Below are positions 24,123 through 35,656 of a stretch of 64,000 nucleotides of DNA, one piece after another. The DNA lies in assembly GCA_965644295.1 (NCBI GenBank), contig CBFFRP010000136.1, forward strand, positions 62,001 through 126,000, written 5' to 3'. Numbering within the stretch: the first letter of the stretch is position 1; every line of letters starts with the position of its first letter. The notes below the pieces were generated by a model. It made no database searches, was not told the origin of the DNA, and saw nothing but the letters and a program-made list of their open reading frames with translations. This stretch comes from Paraphysomonas bandaiensis. Taxonomy: Eukaryota; Chrysophyceae. A program made the position numbers and the translations under genes.

Positions 24123-27100
24123 TCACTTAAACCACATAAGATCTGGCTCATCATACGGCACAATAACAGTATCTACTCCTCCATTTTCACTGTCATAAAG
24201 AACAGTGAGCATTCGAGAACCCTTGTTCACTTTATCAACAATTCCCTCCCTATCACTATCAGAAGACTGAACCACCCAGTACCCCGCACAGGCCTCAATT
24301 GGTGGAGGTGTGTCCAATTTGATTAATTCATCCTCCTCGTCATCATTTCCTGACTTTAGTTGCAGAACTCGTCTTCTATCCCGCCTAAATACAGATTGCA
24401 CTGCAAGTAAGCACAGCACAAGTCGTACACAAATATGTATACCTTCCACGAGAAATCGCCTGGATTTTGGTGGCAGCTTTCTCTTGGATATCTTTTTCCA
24501 CCAGTACATCAACGGCTTGTTTTTCATTTGTTATACTTTCGGCCTCTGCATCTTTATACCATTCCAGGTTGGGTTCATCGTACGGTACCTCGCTTATATC
24601 GATTCCGTCATCGTCTTCGTCGTACAGAACTCTAAGCACTCTCGTATTCCTTATGACTTTATCTACTAGACCATCTCGCGTATCATCGCTTCTTCTCACC
24701 CAATATCCAGGGCATCTCTCTATCGGGGGAGGCTTATCCAACCTGACCAGTTGCACGTCATCAACGTCTTCAGATAGTTCGGACAACTTCCTCCGTGTAA
24801 GACTGCGAATGTTATACTATGTTAATGAGCACTGCCATTGAACAAGGTAGACTCACTTTCCGCGTATGGTTGCTTGGATTTTGGTTGCAGCTTTGTCTTG
24901 CTTGTCATTCGGCACAGAAAGTGCGCTCTCTTGCTTTGGCTTCATCAATGCTCTTATTCGACTGTTGTATAAACAGGCTTAGACATTGATAATAGTAAAT
25001 TAATGTGCATTACCTTCCTCTAAAATGCGCTTGAATCAAGGCTACTGCTTTCATCTCTTTGGCTTGTTCCGCTGGAGTACACATGCGGAACCAGTGCGTA
25101 ATCTTGGGTGCATCATAATGAATAATATCTTCTACCGTTGGCGTCTCTTGAAGATAGCACACCGTCATCAATTTAGTGTCCATATTCACGGATTTAACTA
25201 TGGCTTCCCGTTCTCTGTCGCCTGGTCTTCCATCTGTAGCCGGATGACTAATCCAGTATCCTTTGGCAAACTCTAAGGCAGGTCTAGAGATGTGATGAAG
25301 AATCATGAGGTCATCACTATCCGAATCCTTTAACTTTGACCTGAAGAATTTTTGCAGAATCCGAGCACTATCATTTCTACGAGAATATTCACTTTTCTTC
25401 ATGTGATAATGCCGGATAAAACAGGTTTTGATGACCAAAGCTGCCTTCTCCCTCTGCCCTTTTCTCCGCCTTGCGATGAAACCACGACACAAGGCTTGCA
25501 GAATCTTGATGTATTTAACCAAGCTCTTGTATTTGTAATTTCTAAAGGCACGTTGAATTTTCACTGTGGCATTTCTTCGTCGAAGTTTTTCTTTGCGGTA
25601 AAATTCCATAGCAGCCCAACGGAGCTTACACTCTTTAATCCACACATGAAATATTTCCACGCCACGTCGCATACTACTCACACGCCTATTAGCTAACATG
25701 TACCGGAATTTGCTTTGAATAGTAATAGCAGCGTTTTTTCTTTTTCGCTTCAACGCTCTATATTTCTTTTGATCCGCTAAGCATAACATGGCTCGTGCTA
25801 ATCCCTCCTCGTGTTTCTGGATTCGACGCTGTAAAGTTCGTTCTCTTACTTTGAAAAAGAAGCGTTGCAATATATTCATAGAATTCTCACGCTGCTTTCG
25901 TGACATAAATGCTACGATCATCTCCTTTCTCAATCGATCAGCTTCTGCTCGGAGCACTCCTTCCATACTTAAATTCTCCAGCTCTGTTTCAGACCTTTTT
26001 CTAACCATTTCCGACGCAGAACTTTCAATTCGCTCTAAGTCAGCTTCAAGCTGCATACGGTGACTCTTCTCTGCCTTCAGAAGTTTCCAAACCTCTCTAA
26101 CTTGCTCCTCAGCTTTAATCGCGCGTTGTGGTGATCCAGATTGGTTGCTATCTATTATAATAGACGACGACAGGGCTTCATCTAATTTCTGCTGTAACCT
26201 ACTGTTCTTGGCCCTAAGCTTTGCTATTTTTTCGTGTAAATCCTTTGTCTTCTTGGACTTTTCAGTTGGCCTGTCCCCATCTAGTGCACATTGGCGCGGC
26301 GCTGTTCTGACTATTCCGCCTGTTAGAGCCATGAGGGCTGCATGCGCGGCTTCAACAGACACTACAAGTGGATCCAGAGGATCAACATAAGCAGAGGCAT
26401 CGACACTCTCAGCAGGCTCATTAGACATCACTGCGGATGCCCCGTCCAGCACCTGTTTCCATTCCCACCACGATACTGTTCCGTCACCATCGAGATCCAT
26501 AGCTTTAAATAAGTTCAGAATTCGCTCCTTGCTAAAAGCAGTGGAATCGTCCACGGGAGGCCCATTAACCAGTTCCATCAACCCAAGCAGCAAGTCAATT
26601 GCTCCTTCGTCAAACCCAACAACATCTCCTTTGTTAGACTTTGTAGAAATCGACTCAATAACACGAACCAGCTATACATGTAAAACGCGTAAGAGACAAT
26701 ATCCATCATCGAAAGTGTACAAACCTCTAATGAAGTGACCCCCCCACTGCCATCTTTGTCCGCCTTTACAAACGCCTGTTTGAGTCCCAATTCTGCACGT
26801 CCCTGTCCACGATCTCCAAGCGACGGAGGTGCATGCAGTGACATCTTATAATTCCTCAAAAAATCTACCACACAAGACGGAACTGAAGTCATCTCAAATT
26901 TTAATTTGATACGCACTGAGGCAACATGGACACGATGTGCGTTGTAGAGCTTGACAGGACAATATAGCGTTGTTGGAAAATCACGCGGTTCACCTTCTTT
27001 CTGTGCCGCAAAAATCATGCGAAGGGCCTGGAAATATATTGCTGCCGTCTGTAAATGACCCACAGCAATACAATAATTTTTGCCGGATGACTCAAGATCC

Positions 27101-30100
27101 ATTAGACTAATTCGAAGGTCAAAAATGTCGTCAGTACTATTCCCAAGACCACAGAGCATATCATACGTATTGACAGCAATACAAGGAGCATCAGCGACTC
27201 CTGAATCCTCACTTCGGTTATTCAGCTTCGGCGAAGAAGGGTTTCTTTGCATGGTCACCTGCTGTCGCAATTTGGACGACTTAGACCGCTTGTGGGAGTT
27301 ATTAAATTGCATCTTCTTTGGGCTCTGCGGGCCACTTTTCTTTAAACTACGGCGGGTGGCATTGGGACTTTTTGATGCACGTGACATCGAATGTGCTGAA
27401 AGAGTTGAACATTGAGACTTGCTCATTTCTACAGGAGAGACTGTGCTGGACCCAGTGCAATCAGATACTTTCATTGTAAACTTTGGCGAAAAGCAACTTC
27501 CGAAACCGCCTAGCGAATACCTCAAGGCACCAGGTTTGCTAGTTGCACCGGCGAACACGTCCGAGGCCGCTCCAAGAACTTCAATATTACTGTGGAAAAT
27601 GTGTAAAAAACCCGTAACATACGGAACAAAAACAGCTCCAAGCTTCAAGCGGGATAGACGTTGCTTAATGGCAGCAGTGTAATTACCAAGCAAATCAGGT
27701 CTAAGGACCACATCAAGGATTGGGACTTCTGTAGAAAGTGTAGTTGGAGTATCCGTGGCGGGTTTGGGAAGCGTATTCATCGTTGGAATTGATACTAAAA
27801 ATGGAGTCTGGTTGTGCTTCCTTGTGACACGCAGATGCGTAGTAGATCGCCCTCCAGGCACTGCTACGTGTCCGGATAAGATGTCAGCAACCTGGTTCTC
27901 GATATACATAGTCTGTCTCGTCTCGATACAACACGATCTAAAGGGAATGGTTCCATTGTTTTCGTCAAGGTCACCTGAAGAGGAAACCATCTCCACTTTA
28001 GCTTCAACAGAGAGGATATCTGCCGACGGATAAACTTTTTCCCGATGACTTTCTCCTTCACGGATGGAATGATACCATGTCGCTATCTGCCCAACGCCCG
28101 GAAATTCAGCATGGGGACCAACACTTTGGCATGTCCCAGCCTTGTCTAGCCTCTCCACCACAATATGTAGACGTGACTCTGGAGTTCGTACAAAAGATTC
28201 ATCCTCGTCATCATCATCATCAATAAGAGAAACTCCATTGGTGTCTGAAACCAGCAACACCCACTGATCGATTGGTCTCCCTTTAGCAAGAAGAGACCAT
28301 GGGATCGCAATTTGCGTGTGGGATATGACAGGGCATCCAAGCCGCAAAGCATCCCGACACCTCACAGACAGAGTCCACAGTTGCTTGGAGGCCACATCAC
28401 CCTCAGAAGTAGTAGCTGTATCAGGTATCGGAATTCTACATTTAGCATTCCACCTAACACTATTTAGATCAACAATTGGGGTCGAGTCAAAGAGTTTATC
28501 GTAACCGAGTCTCATATCCGGACCAGTACAATGACTAACAGGTTGGGTTAATGTACACTCAAAGTAGGGTTCCATAAACTGCGTCCATTCCCCATCCCAT
28601 ACGTTCCCTTCCGCCACACAGACACCAAGTTCATACATCGTATGCATTTCTCCCCCAGCAGCAACCGGCACCATAACAGCATTGCACTCTGCAGAAGATA
28701 CATGACAGCCGCATATCACCTCCGCCACCTTTAGACCGTCGCGGTTCCTTAACGGTAACCCCACATTCATAGGTTTACCAGTCATAAGAAGGTCACGGGG
28801 AAAAACAATACTTGACACGCCAATAACACTATCATCTTCATCTCGCACAAGTTGAACGCAAACAAGAATAGATGTATTGCTCTGCAAGCATACAGGCAGA
28901 GCTACACTGTCATTATTCAAAGTTATTTTTCCAGTATCGATATCTATTGAGCCCTGCATGGATACGGAGGGCTCATTGGAGCTGATAAACACAGTCACAC
29001 TTTCATCATCCTTGAGTGACCTCAAGGGTCCGGCAACTGCCACGATACTGTTCAAAGAAAAACTCATATGAACAAGATCATCGGTTCGCTCGTTCACGCC
29101 GCTGTTGCGGCGACTCATTAAAAGATTCTGGGAAAAATCTGCCCACCTCTCGATACAGAGCCTCTTCAGGTCAGAAAACGCACTCTTCGGAAAAGGTTGC
29201 TGAACTATCGACTGCGTATGATTATGATCTCTGGTTGTGGTCGCATGCGGAGTGTCACCAGCCCATGCAACTGACTTTGTTCCAGAGGATACTTGACAGG
29301 GCCTGTGGAATGCAGGATCGAGAGACTGCTGTTTAAATTGGAGCCCAACCATAACATAGCCAATGCAATTCATATAGTTCTCGTGACTGCAAAGAGCTGA
29401 CACAACAGGCAGAACACACACAATGGGATTATTGTTGATATTAATTACCGACGCTATATCAAGAGATATATATCCAACAGTATGCTTTCGTACATCTGTT
29501 GTTCCTTTAGGTTTCGATGACATGCACGACAGAGTTCCGAGCAAATACCCGACGTGCCGCTGCTGCAACGACCACACAATGGGAATAACAAACTCCTTAT
29601 CCCACAGGGCACAAAAAGGTGAGTCCTCCACTCCCTCAGGGTATTTACAGACGCGCGACGCTTCCGTCTTTTCTTTAGACGAGCCAGAGTGGGGCAGTGT
29701 GAAATCCATTGACAACATATCCGACTTTGTTAATGTGTATGTCCCGCCATACTTTGGTATAAACCCATGTGCATTCACAGTCAGCTCACCGCTTACAGAC
29801 TTAACAGGCTCGAATATTCGCTTCGCAATATGATCATTTTCTCGAGGAGAATCTATAGCATCTACGACCGCAAGATCTTCTTCTACAGCACTACGACTGA
29901 CCTCCACGTTATCCAGGCCTTCTGTGTCAAGGGCATCGCATGATACTTCGCACACCACTGCCCACTCAGATGACTTCACTCGATTAACACCACGCTGAGA
30001 TGGCGGCTCGACGACAAAAGACTGGTATGCTCCTTTACACTTACCATCCTTCAGTATAGCTGTGAGCGGAATAGATATCATCCCAATATTCACTGCACTG

Positions 30101-31635
30101 GTTTCCATCAGTTGCGTAACCTTGATGTCCAGAATATCAAGTGATGAGCTCTCTGATCTCATATGTTGTTGATACTTTGCTTCAATACCACGCTTAAACG
30201 TACTGTTCAGCACATCAGACGCACAAGACACACCACTGCTACTGAGAGATGCCTCTACAACACACGACTCAATGTTCTTGAAAGCTCGTCCATAAATTCC
30301 GATCACATGCACATTCACATCCACTGGGGGTGCTGTGTACGGAAGTGCCTCAGCTTTCCCAACATCCACCTCCCTAGAAATTTGTAGAAGACTATCGTCC
30401 ATCACCTGAAGTAAAAGAGTCGCTCTCCCCGCAGTCACCGGGCATTCCCATGGAGTAACAGTGCATTCTCGTGTTGATTTACTCGGCTGCATATTTACGA
30501 CTAGCATTTTACCACCGCGGACCTGCCGCAGTTCCGGCAGGTACATCGACCCATGGGCAGTGAACCCACCAGTTGTGAACTCGACCTGTAACCGTGGGCA
30601 GGCACCAACTGCGTACGCTTTACTGCGCATATCGGCTACACTAACCGCAATATTAACAGGCTGCATCTCGAAGTCAAAGTTGACACCATTTTCCCCACTT
30701 TCATCAGACGCTTTCGAACGAACGATATTACCTGTACCGGGAACAGGCTGAACGCTGAGCTTGACCTGTCCTGATGCTTTTTCTGTTGTTGAAGGGGAAT
30801 TCGCTGGTTTTGTATATAGCACAGAGTGAACACGCAAGGATATACTGCATGTAGCTGATCTTAAATCTGCCATGTCGTGCTGAACTGATTCAATAATATC
30901 TCTACTATAGTCCTCATACTTGGTCCACCCAGGCCGTTTCGACTTTCCAGACTTGGACCGACCCAACTTTTTATCCTTTGGGGACTCTAGGGTTTCAAAT
31001 TCTTCGTCATATCCTGGATCATATTGCAGCGACGCACTTTGTTTAGTTTCATTGTGTTGGGCCATGGTTGGCGACGGGATGTTATTCGGCTCTGGGGATG
31101 GAAATCCAGCCGACGTAGTTTCACCTTCGCCATTCAGAACGTCATCACCAAGTTCATTATCCACTATTCCAGAGTCATCCTCAGGGGATACACTGTCAGC
31201 TGGATTAGCACTTGGATTATTTGCATCATTTAGTTGCTCATTCTCTTCGTCTTCAGCCGCTGCTTCCGCTGCCCATGAGTACACAACCTCTCCAAAGGGC
31301 AAATCCGGATCCCCATTATCATAGAGAACGCATATATTATTTTCTCCATGAGGTTCATTGAATGGACCAATGGTACCAACACCATCATAGCATATATCAC
31401 AGTCATCGCCCTTGAAGAACAATTTAACTGTGAAGCTACACTTATCCGGTTCATCAGAATTAAAACATACATCTTCCTCAATAGAAATATCATCCTTATG
31501 TTTACTTCCGACTTTAGTTTTCTTTGATTCAGTGCTACTTACTCCAGTGCGAGGAGTTAACTGCACAAAAGGCAAGTTGGGCCCATTGATATCTATTTCG
31601 CGTAATGTATGTACAGTGAGTCGAATCATTTCCAA
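24123..31635 (-). CDS. Giant EF-hand/IQ-motif protein with repeated GYW (Tudor/SH3-like?) modules
   Basis: Five exons (31635-26725, 26671-25014, 24961-24857, 24802-24443, 24384-24123) splice in frame to 2431 residues. The N-terminus (RLTVHTLREIDI...) and several later beta-rich stretches up to about residue 1600 look C2-like, though not certainly. Two canonical EF-hand loops follow: DKDGSGGVTSLE (about 1626-1637, ending exactly at the first intron) and DLDGDGTVSWWE (about 1696-1707). Next come a coiled coil and then at least five IQ-type calmodulin-binding helices (ITIQSKFRYMLANRR, VKIQRAFRNYK, LQALCRGFIARRR, ALIQAHFRGR, TKIQATIRG). Three copies of a module of about 65 residues (GYW....[DR].RE..VDKV....R.L.VLYD......VPYDEP.L.W[FY]) sit near 2100, 2257 and 2380, interleaved with IQ motifs. 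Ca2+/calmodulin-regulated scaffolding at cytoskeleton or membrane is an inference; no enzyme motif is seen. Confidence 0.85.
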
Positions 31636-32396
31636 TGATCAATACCACATAAAATACATTAATCAAACATACTCGTAATGATCAAATAAGTTTCATCGGA
31701 CCTTTACCAAGTGAGTAATATGAAGTCAATTGAGCCCTATACGAGCAATAGTGTTTATATAATTATCTTTTGAAAATATATCAATTGGCCAGTTACAATA
31801 AAATACTGTCATCATTATTCAAAAACTAGGAATATTCATATGAAAAATACCCCATATTTATAAAAAACATTGATTTATGCATACATGGAAATATTATCAT
31901 GCTCAATAGTCAGCTTTTATCTTTTTCGTGCTGAAAATTCGAAGAAAAGTTGTCGTTTTCCGTTATACAACAAAAACCTCCATCAGCGTATTCTATTCCT
32001 ACAATGTATTTTTGCTTAGTATTACGAGCCATTCGTTGGTCACATGAACTGACGACAGTGATGGATGGAGAGATTTGATATGATGACAAAAAAAAATGGA
32101 ATCTGGTGGTGGGTATATGTACCGTACCAACTGTTCGATAGGATGGTCAGATATATACGTACACAATACATATACATATACAATACATGTGTACCTCCTG
32201 TGGTTAGGGAGACCACATATATTAGTATGAGAACACAGTTACTTGTACGATATACACCTTTGAACCAAAGAAGCAAGTGATATATTACTCAACTGAGTAT
32301 TATCAGCACAAAGTACATTAAACTTTTCAGTTTTCTACACTTTTATATTAATATTGAAATGCCCTCTGAGCAATATTAATTTGATTGTGTTGGAAA
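31636..32396. promoter_or_regulatory. Divergent intergenic region between the IQ protein and the PPR gene
   Basis: 761 bp, AT-rich, between two opposite start codons. Contains a short TACATATACATATACAATAC tract near 32167. No named regulatory motif recognised. Confidence 0.4.
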
Positions 32397-34052
32397 ATGA
32401 AATTTCTTCGATTAATTGCTCGATCAAACCATCGTAATTTATTCATTTCAAATGTAGAAAACGGTAAAGCCGTATATGGTGTGGGTATAATTCGAAAGTT
32501 GCATACATCAGACATGCAACAGGTTCACCGATGGAAGTCTCTAAGAGTAAACACTCTTAGCGATCTTGCTTCTCGAAAAGATGCAATTGGCCTCCTCAGT
32601 GAGCTAAAAAATATATCTACTGAATTATTTAAATCCAACAGTGTGATTGATGCGGATTTAGCAATAATTGCTGCGAACATATGTGTTGGGGATAATGGCG
32701 TTAACTACAAACTTGGGTGTGATATATTCGATGCTCTCAATGTTCACCATCCTAGTTTGACAGAGACAGGATACAAAAAGCTGCTAGATTTATGTATTCT
32801 GCGGAATCAAGCTAGTATAGTGACGAATATACATTTGAGAATGCGTGCTCAGGGTGTAACACTTGCACCTGGCGCCTACGAACGCCTTATTGCTTTTCTA
32901 TCTGGTAAAGGAAGAGTAGCCGAAGCGGCGGAGTTGGTTATGTTAATGCCAACAGCTTCTACACGACCCTTGGTGACGCTTGCAGAACCGTTACTCATGA
33001 CCGGGCAGCATGACCGATATCTTCAGCTGTTCCGCCGATGTGTGTCATCTTCCCCTTGTGTGAAACCGGCTGATGTGCTCAAGATATTGGTTGCTGTTGT
33101 CTGGGCACAGGGTAGGGTTCCTGCCCAATCTTCGCTGGAGGAGAATACCCGTTTTATACGTGAACTATTGCACAGCGTAGATGAATATGCTGTTCGCCTA
33201 TCAAAAGAATCTGTGGATTTTGATGTTGACTTCCAAGCCGCAAAAGAGGCAGTCTCTCTAGTGCTACTGTCTGATGGTTTAGACTATAAGACGCGATCAG
33301 CGCTCGCACGATTGCGTTGGAAGTTTATGTCTTCCAAGGAGTTTGTACCATTTCCATATCTGGCAGAAGAGACTTTTGAGGCATCACAAGTAGTGGATCT
33401 CACCAGTGAAATGCAAAAACATCCGACATCGGCATCAGGAATAATGTTCTCGAAATCATTCTGGCCTCGTCAGTATAGTTCGGAGCTTCGGGGATTAGTT
33501 GGTGGAGAGTCACTGGATGATGATCAAGAGGATGATTTAGATGACGACGATTCTGATTCAGAATTTGATGAAGAACTTGGTTCTGGTATTCCGTCAAACT
33601 TACAGTCCCTCGTCGATGATGATGATGACGATGATGAGGTCATGTCCGATTTCAGTATGCTGGTCTCTGACGATGACGATATGAATGGACTTGATAGTGA
33701 TAGCGATGAAGAAAGTGAAGATGAGGACGACGAGGACGACGACGACGACGACGAATTCTTGGATGTTCCCTCACAAGAAACCCTCAAAGCCCTAGAGAAA
33801 ATGCATATGCTGGGCTGTGACTACCCTGGAGCGGGTATTGCTGGTGGATTGAACTGCAACGACTTAACAGCGCAGTTTGCTAATGCCGATAATAGTGAGT
33901 ATGCATCTTTGCCATTGAGATTTGCAGGGAACATATTTGGCGGGTATAATGATTCGTATGTATCTGGGTTTGATGGAAGTTATGAGGCAATTGAATGTAT
34001 GGAGAAACAGAGTCAATTAGAATTACATCATAACGAAGAAAACGATATTTGA
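32397..34052 (+). CDS. PPR-like mitochondrial protein with acidic tract
   Basis: Intronless, 551 residues from the ATG at 32397. The N-terminus MKFLRLIARSNHRN is basic and amphipathic, with no acidic residue in the first 20, as in a mitochondrial presequence. Residues about 100-200 form helical pairs typical of pentatricopeptide repeats (GYKKLLDLCILRNQA...HLRMRAQGVTLAPGAYERLIAFLSGKGRVAEAAELVMLM). PPR proteins bind organellar RNA sequence-specifically for processing or translation. Only two or three repeats are clear, so the RNA target cannot be decoded. Residues about 370-460 are almost pure Asp/Glu/Ser (DDDDDDD runs), low-complexity and encoded by GAT/GAC repeats, followed by a non-repetitive tail. 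The acidic block is unusual for a PPR protein, so nuclear localisation remains possible. Confidence 0.7.
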   Translation: MKFLRLIARSNHRNLFISNVENGKAVYGVGIIRKLHTSDMQQVHRWKSLRVNTLSDLASRKDAIGLLSELKNISTELFKSNSVIDADLAIIAANICVGDNGVNYKLGCDIFDALNVHHPSLTETGYKKLLDLCILRNQASIVTNIHLRMRAQGVTLAPGAYERLIAFLSGKGRVAEAAELVMLMPTASTRPLVTLAEPLLMTGQHDRYLQLFRRCVSSSPCVKPADVLKILVAVVWAQGRVPAQSSLEENTRFIRELLHSVDEYAVRLSKESVDFDVDFQAAKEAVSLVLLSDGLDYKTRSALARLRWKFMSSKEFVPFPYLAEETFEASQVVDLTSEMQKHPTSASGIMFSKSFWPRQYSSELRGLVGGESLDDDQEDDLDDDDSDSEFDEELGSGIPSNLQSLVDDDDDDDEVMSDFSMLVSDDDDMNGLDSDSDEESEDEDDEDDDDDDEFLDVPSQETLKALEKMHMLGCDYPGAGIAGGLNCNDLTAQFANADNSEYASLPLRFAGNIFGGYNDSYVSGFDGSYEAIECMEKQSQLELHHNEENDI

Positions 34053-34806
34053 AAACTTATTAATAAAATATGAATAACCGCTATACTGTACAAGCTTGAA
34101 GTTTCATTTTCCAATAGTAGCTACAGTGCAATCTGTAGACAGTACACTCTTTAGTGAGTGCAGATCTCTATTCCCATGTTGGAATACGTGATGTAGTATA
34201 TAACTGATCGTGTTACCAAAACGTGCGTAGTAGAATGTACTAGCACTAAATGATAAGGCTCCAGAAGCTGAAATATCATATCTACACAGGATATTTTAGA
34301 TTAAAGGTTCTTAGAATTAGTGAATGAATTGAAAGAGTTCGCCATACTATGATCTATGATTTTATGGTACCCCAATACAACAATCACAAGAGTATATAGC
34401 AGAATGAGACTTTAATTATTGTAATACACTCCAAGAACTTAGACTTGAAATACAGATGAGTTGAAATACAGACAACTCTCTTTAGTTATTGACTTGAAAA
34501 TCACTATTGCAGTGCATCAGATTCATCTACAATATATCCAGGCGATTGCACCATCAAAGCTGAATTACCTGCCACGAAACTCTAGACAAACACACGCAAA
34601 GTATGAAATGAGGCAAGAGAAGCAAGCAAAATTGATCTTTAGAGTGATCAATTTTTAGTAAAATAGAAGCCACGAATGGTGTATACAGAGTGCTCATCCT
34701 TACTATGTCCACAAGGCACATCTGTCCTATCCGCCCCCTGGTTTTAAAAGAAACAATACCCTCTCTTATGTGGAGAAACTTCATTCTTTAAACACTCCAA
34801 ATAGTA
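34053..34806. other. Intergenic, AT-rich, no gene seen
   Basis: Lies between the PPR gene and the left end of the tandem duplication. Only short frames. A sequence AATAAAATATGAATAA just after 34052 is a plausible 3'-end signal. Confidence 0.4.
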
Positions 34807-35656
34807 AATAAAGGTACGGTTTATTTAATGGTACACATTGCTATGCTATCTAGATATACCTGGGACTATTAGGACTGTTGGTGATGCAGAGCATTGTTAT
34901 CCTGACAAACCATCGCAGTGAGAACATTATAGCAGACAAGATCACATTTGTTATTTGCAGTACATCTATTTGTAATCTTATTAGTATCAACTTATACTGT
35001 TTATTTACTGTCTGAGAGAATATTGTGGACATATCAATTCTAGAGTTAGATAGATGTACATGCTGCTGTACATGATGCCTCACATCTAATTTCTGAGATA
35101 TACTGAGGTTCTTGCTTCACAAAATCCAGGAAATCTCTAATTTCTGATGTTTTGTTTTGATTTTTGGGGATATCTTGTTTGTTTTGTTATATGATCAATC
35201 ACCACTGCAACAATGATACATGTATCAACACATCGACATGGACACAACGAAATCGAAGTCAATGAAAGTGTATACCGACTGATGATTGGACTGGAATAAG
35301 TGAATATCTAGATATAAAGTGTGAGCGAGAGGTGGACAAACCGGTACATATCTTCATGTCATATAAGATTTCAGTTTGGTTCAGTTCGAGTCAATGGTTC
35401 CTTACTCTTTTTTCATACCCGGCATATCATATATATATATGGATATTACGAAGTTCTATGTAGGAAAAAACACAGCAATCCAGTGTTCAATATCACTATA
35501 TATATATATATAAGCCGTATGAGAGTACATGAATATGTCGATGTTTACTATACAGCCTGAAATATTGACCCAGAACTTGTGATCATTGAGTCACACCATG
35601 AAACAAGTTCTGTGTCATTATGAACATCCTTCTCTCGTGTTTCTCATAGTAAGAGC
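34807..35656. other. Leader region of duplication copy 1
   Basis: 850 bp upstream of the GTPase-like gene, presumably holding its promoter. Contains short AT dinucleotide tracts (near 35430 and 35500). No ORF resembling a gene. The same sequence recurs at 40636-41485. Confidence 0.5.

Noticed and set aside
23937-24841. Plus-strand frames opposite the 3' end of the IQ protein
   Set aside because: Antisense shadows of GYW-module exons on the minus strand.
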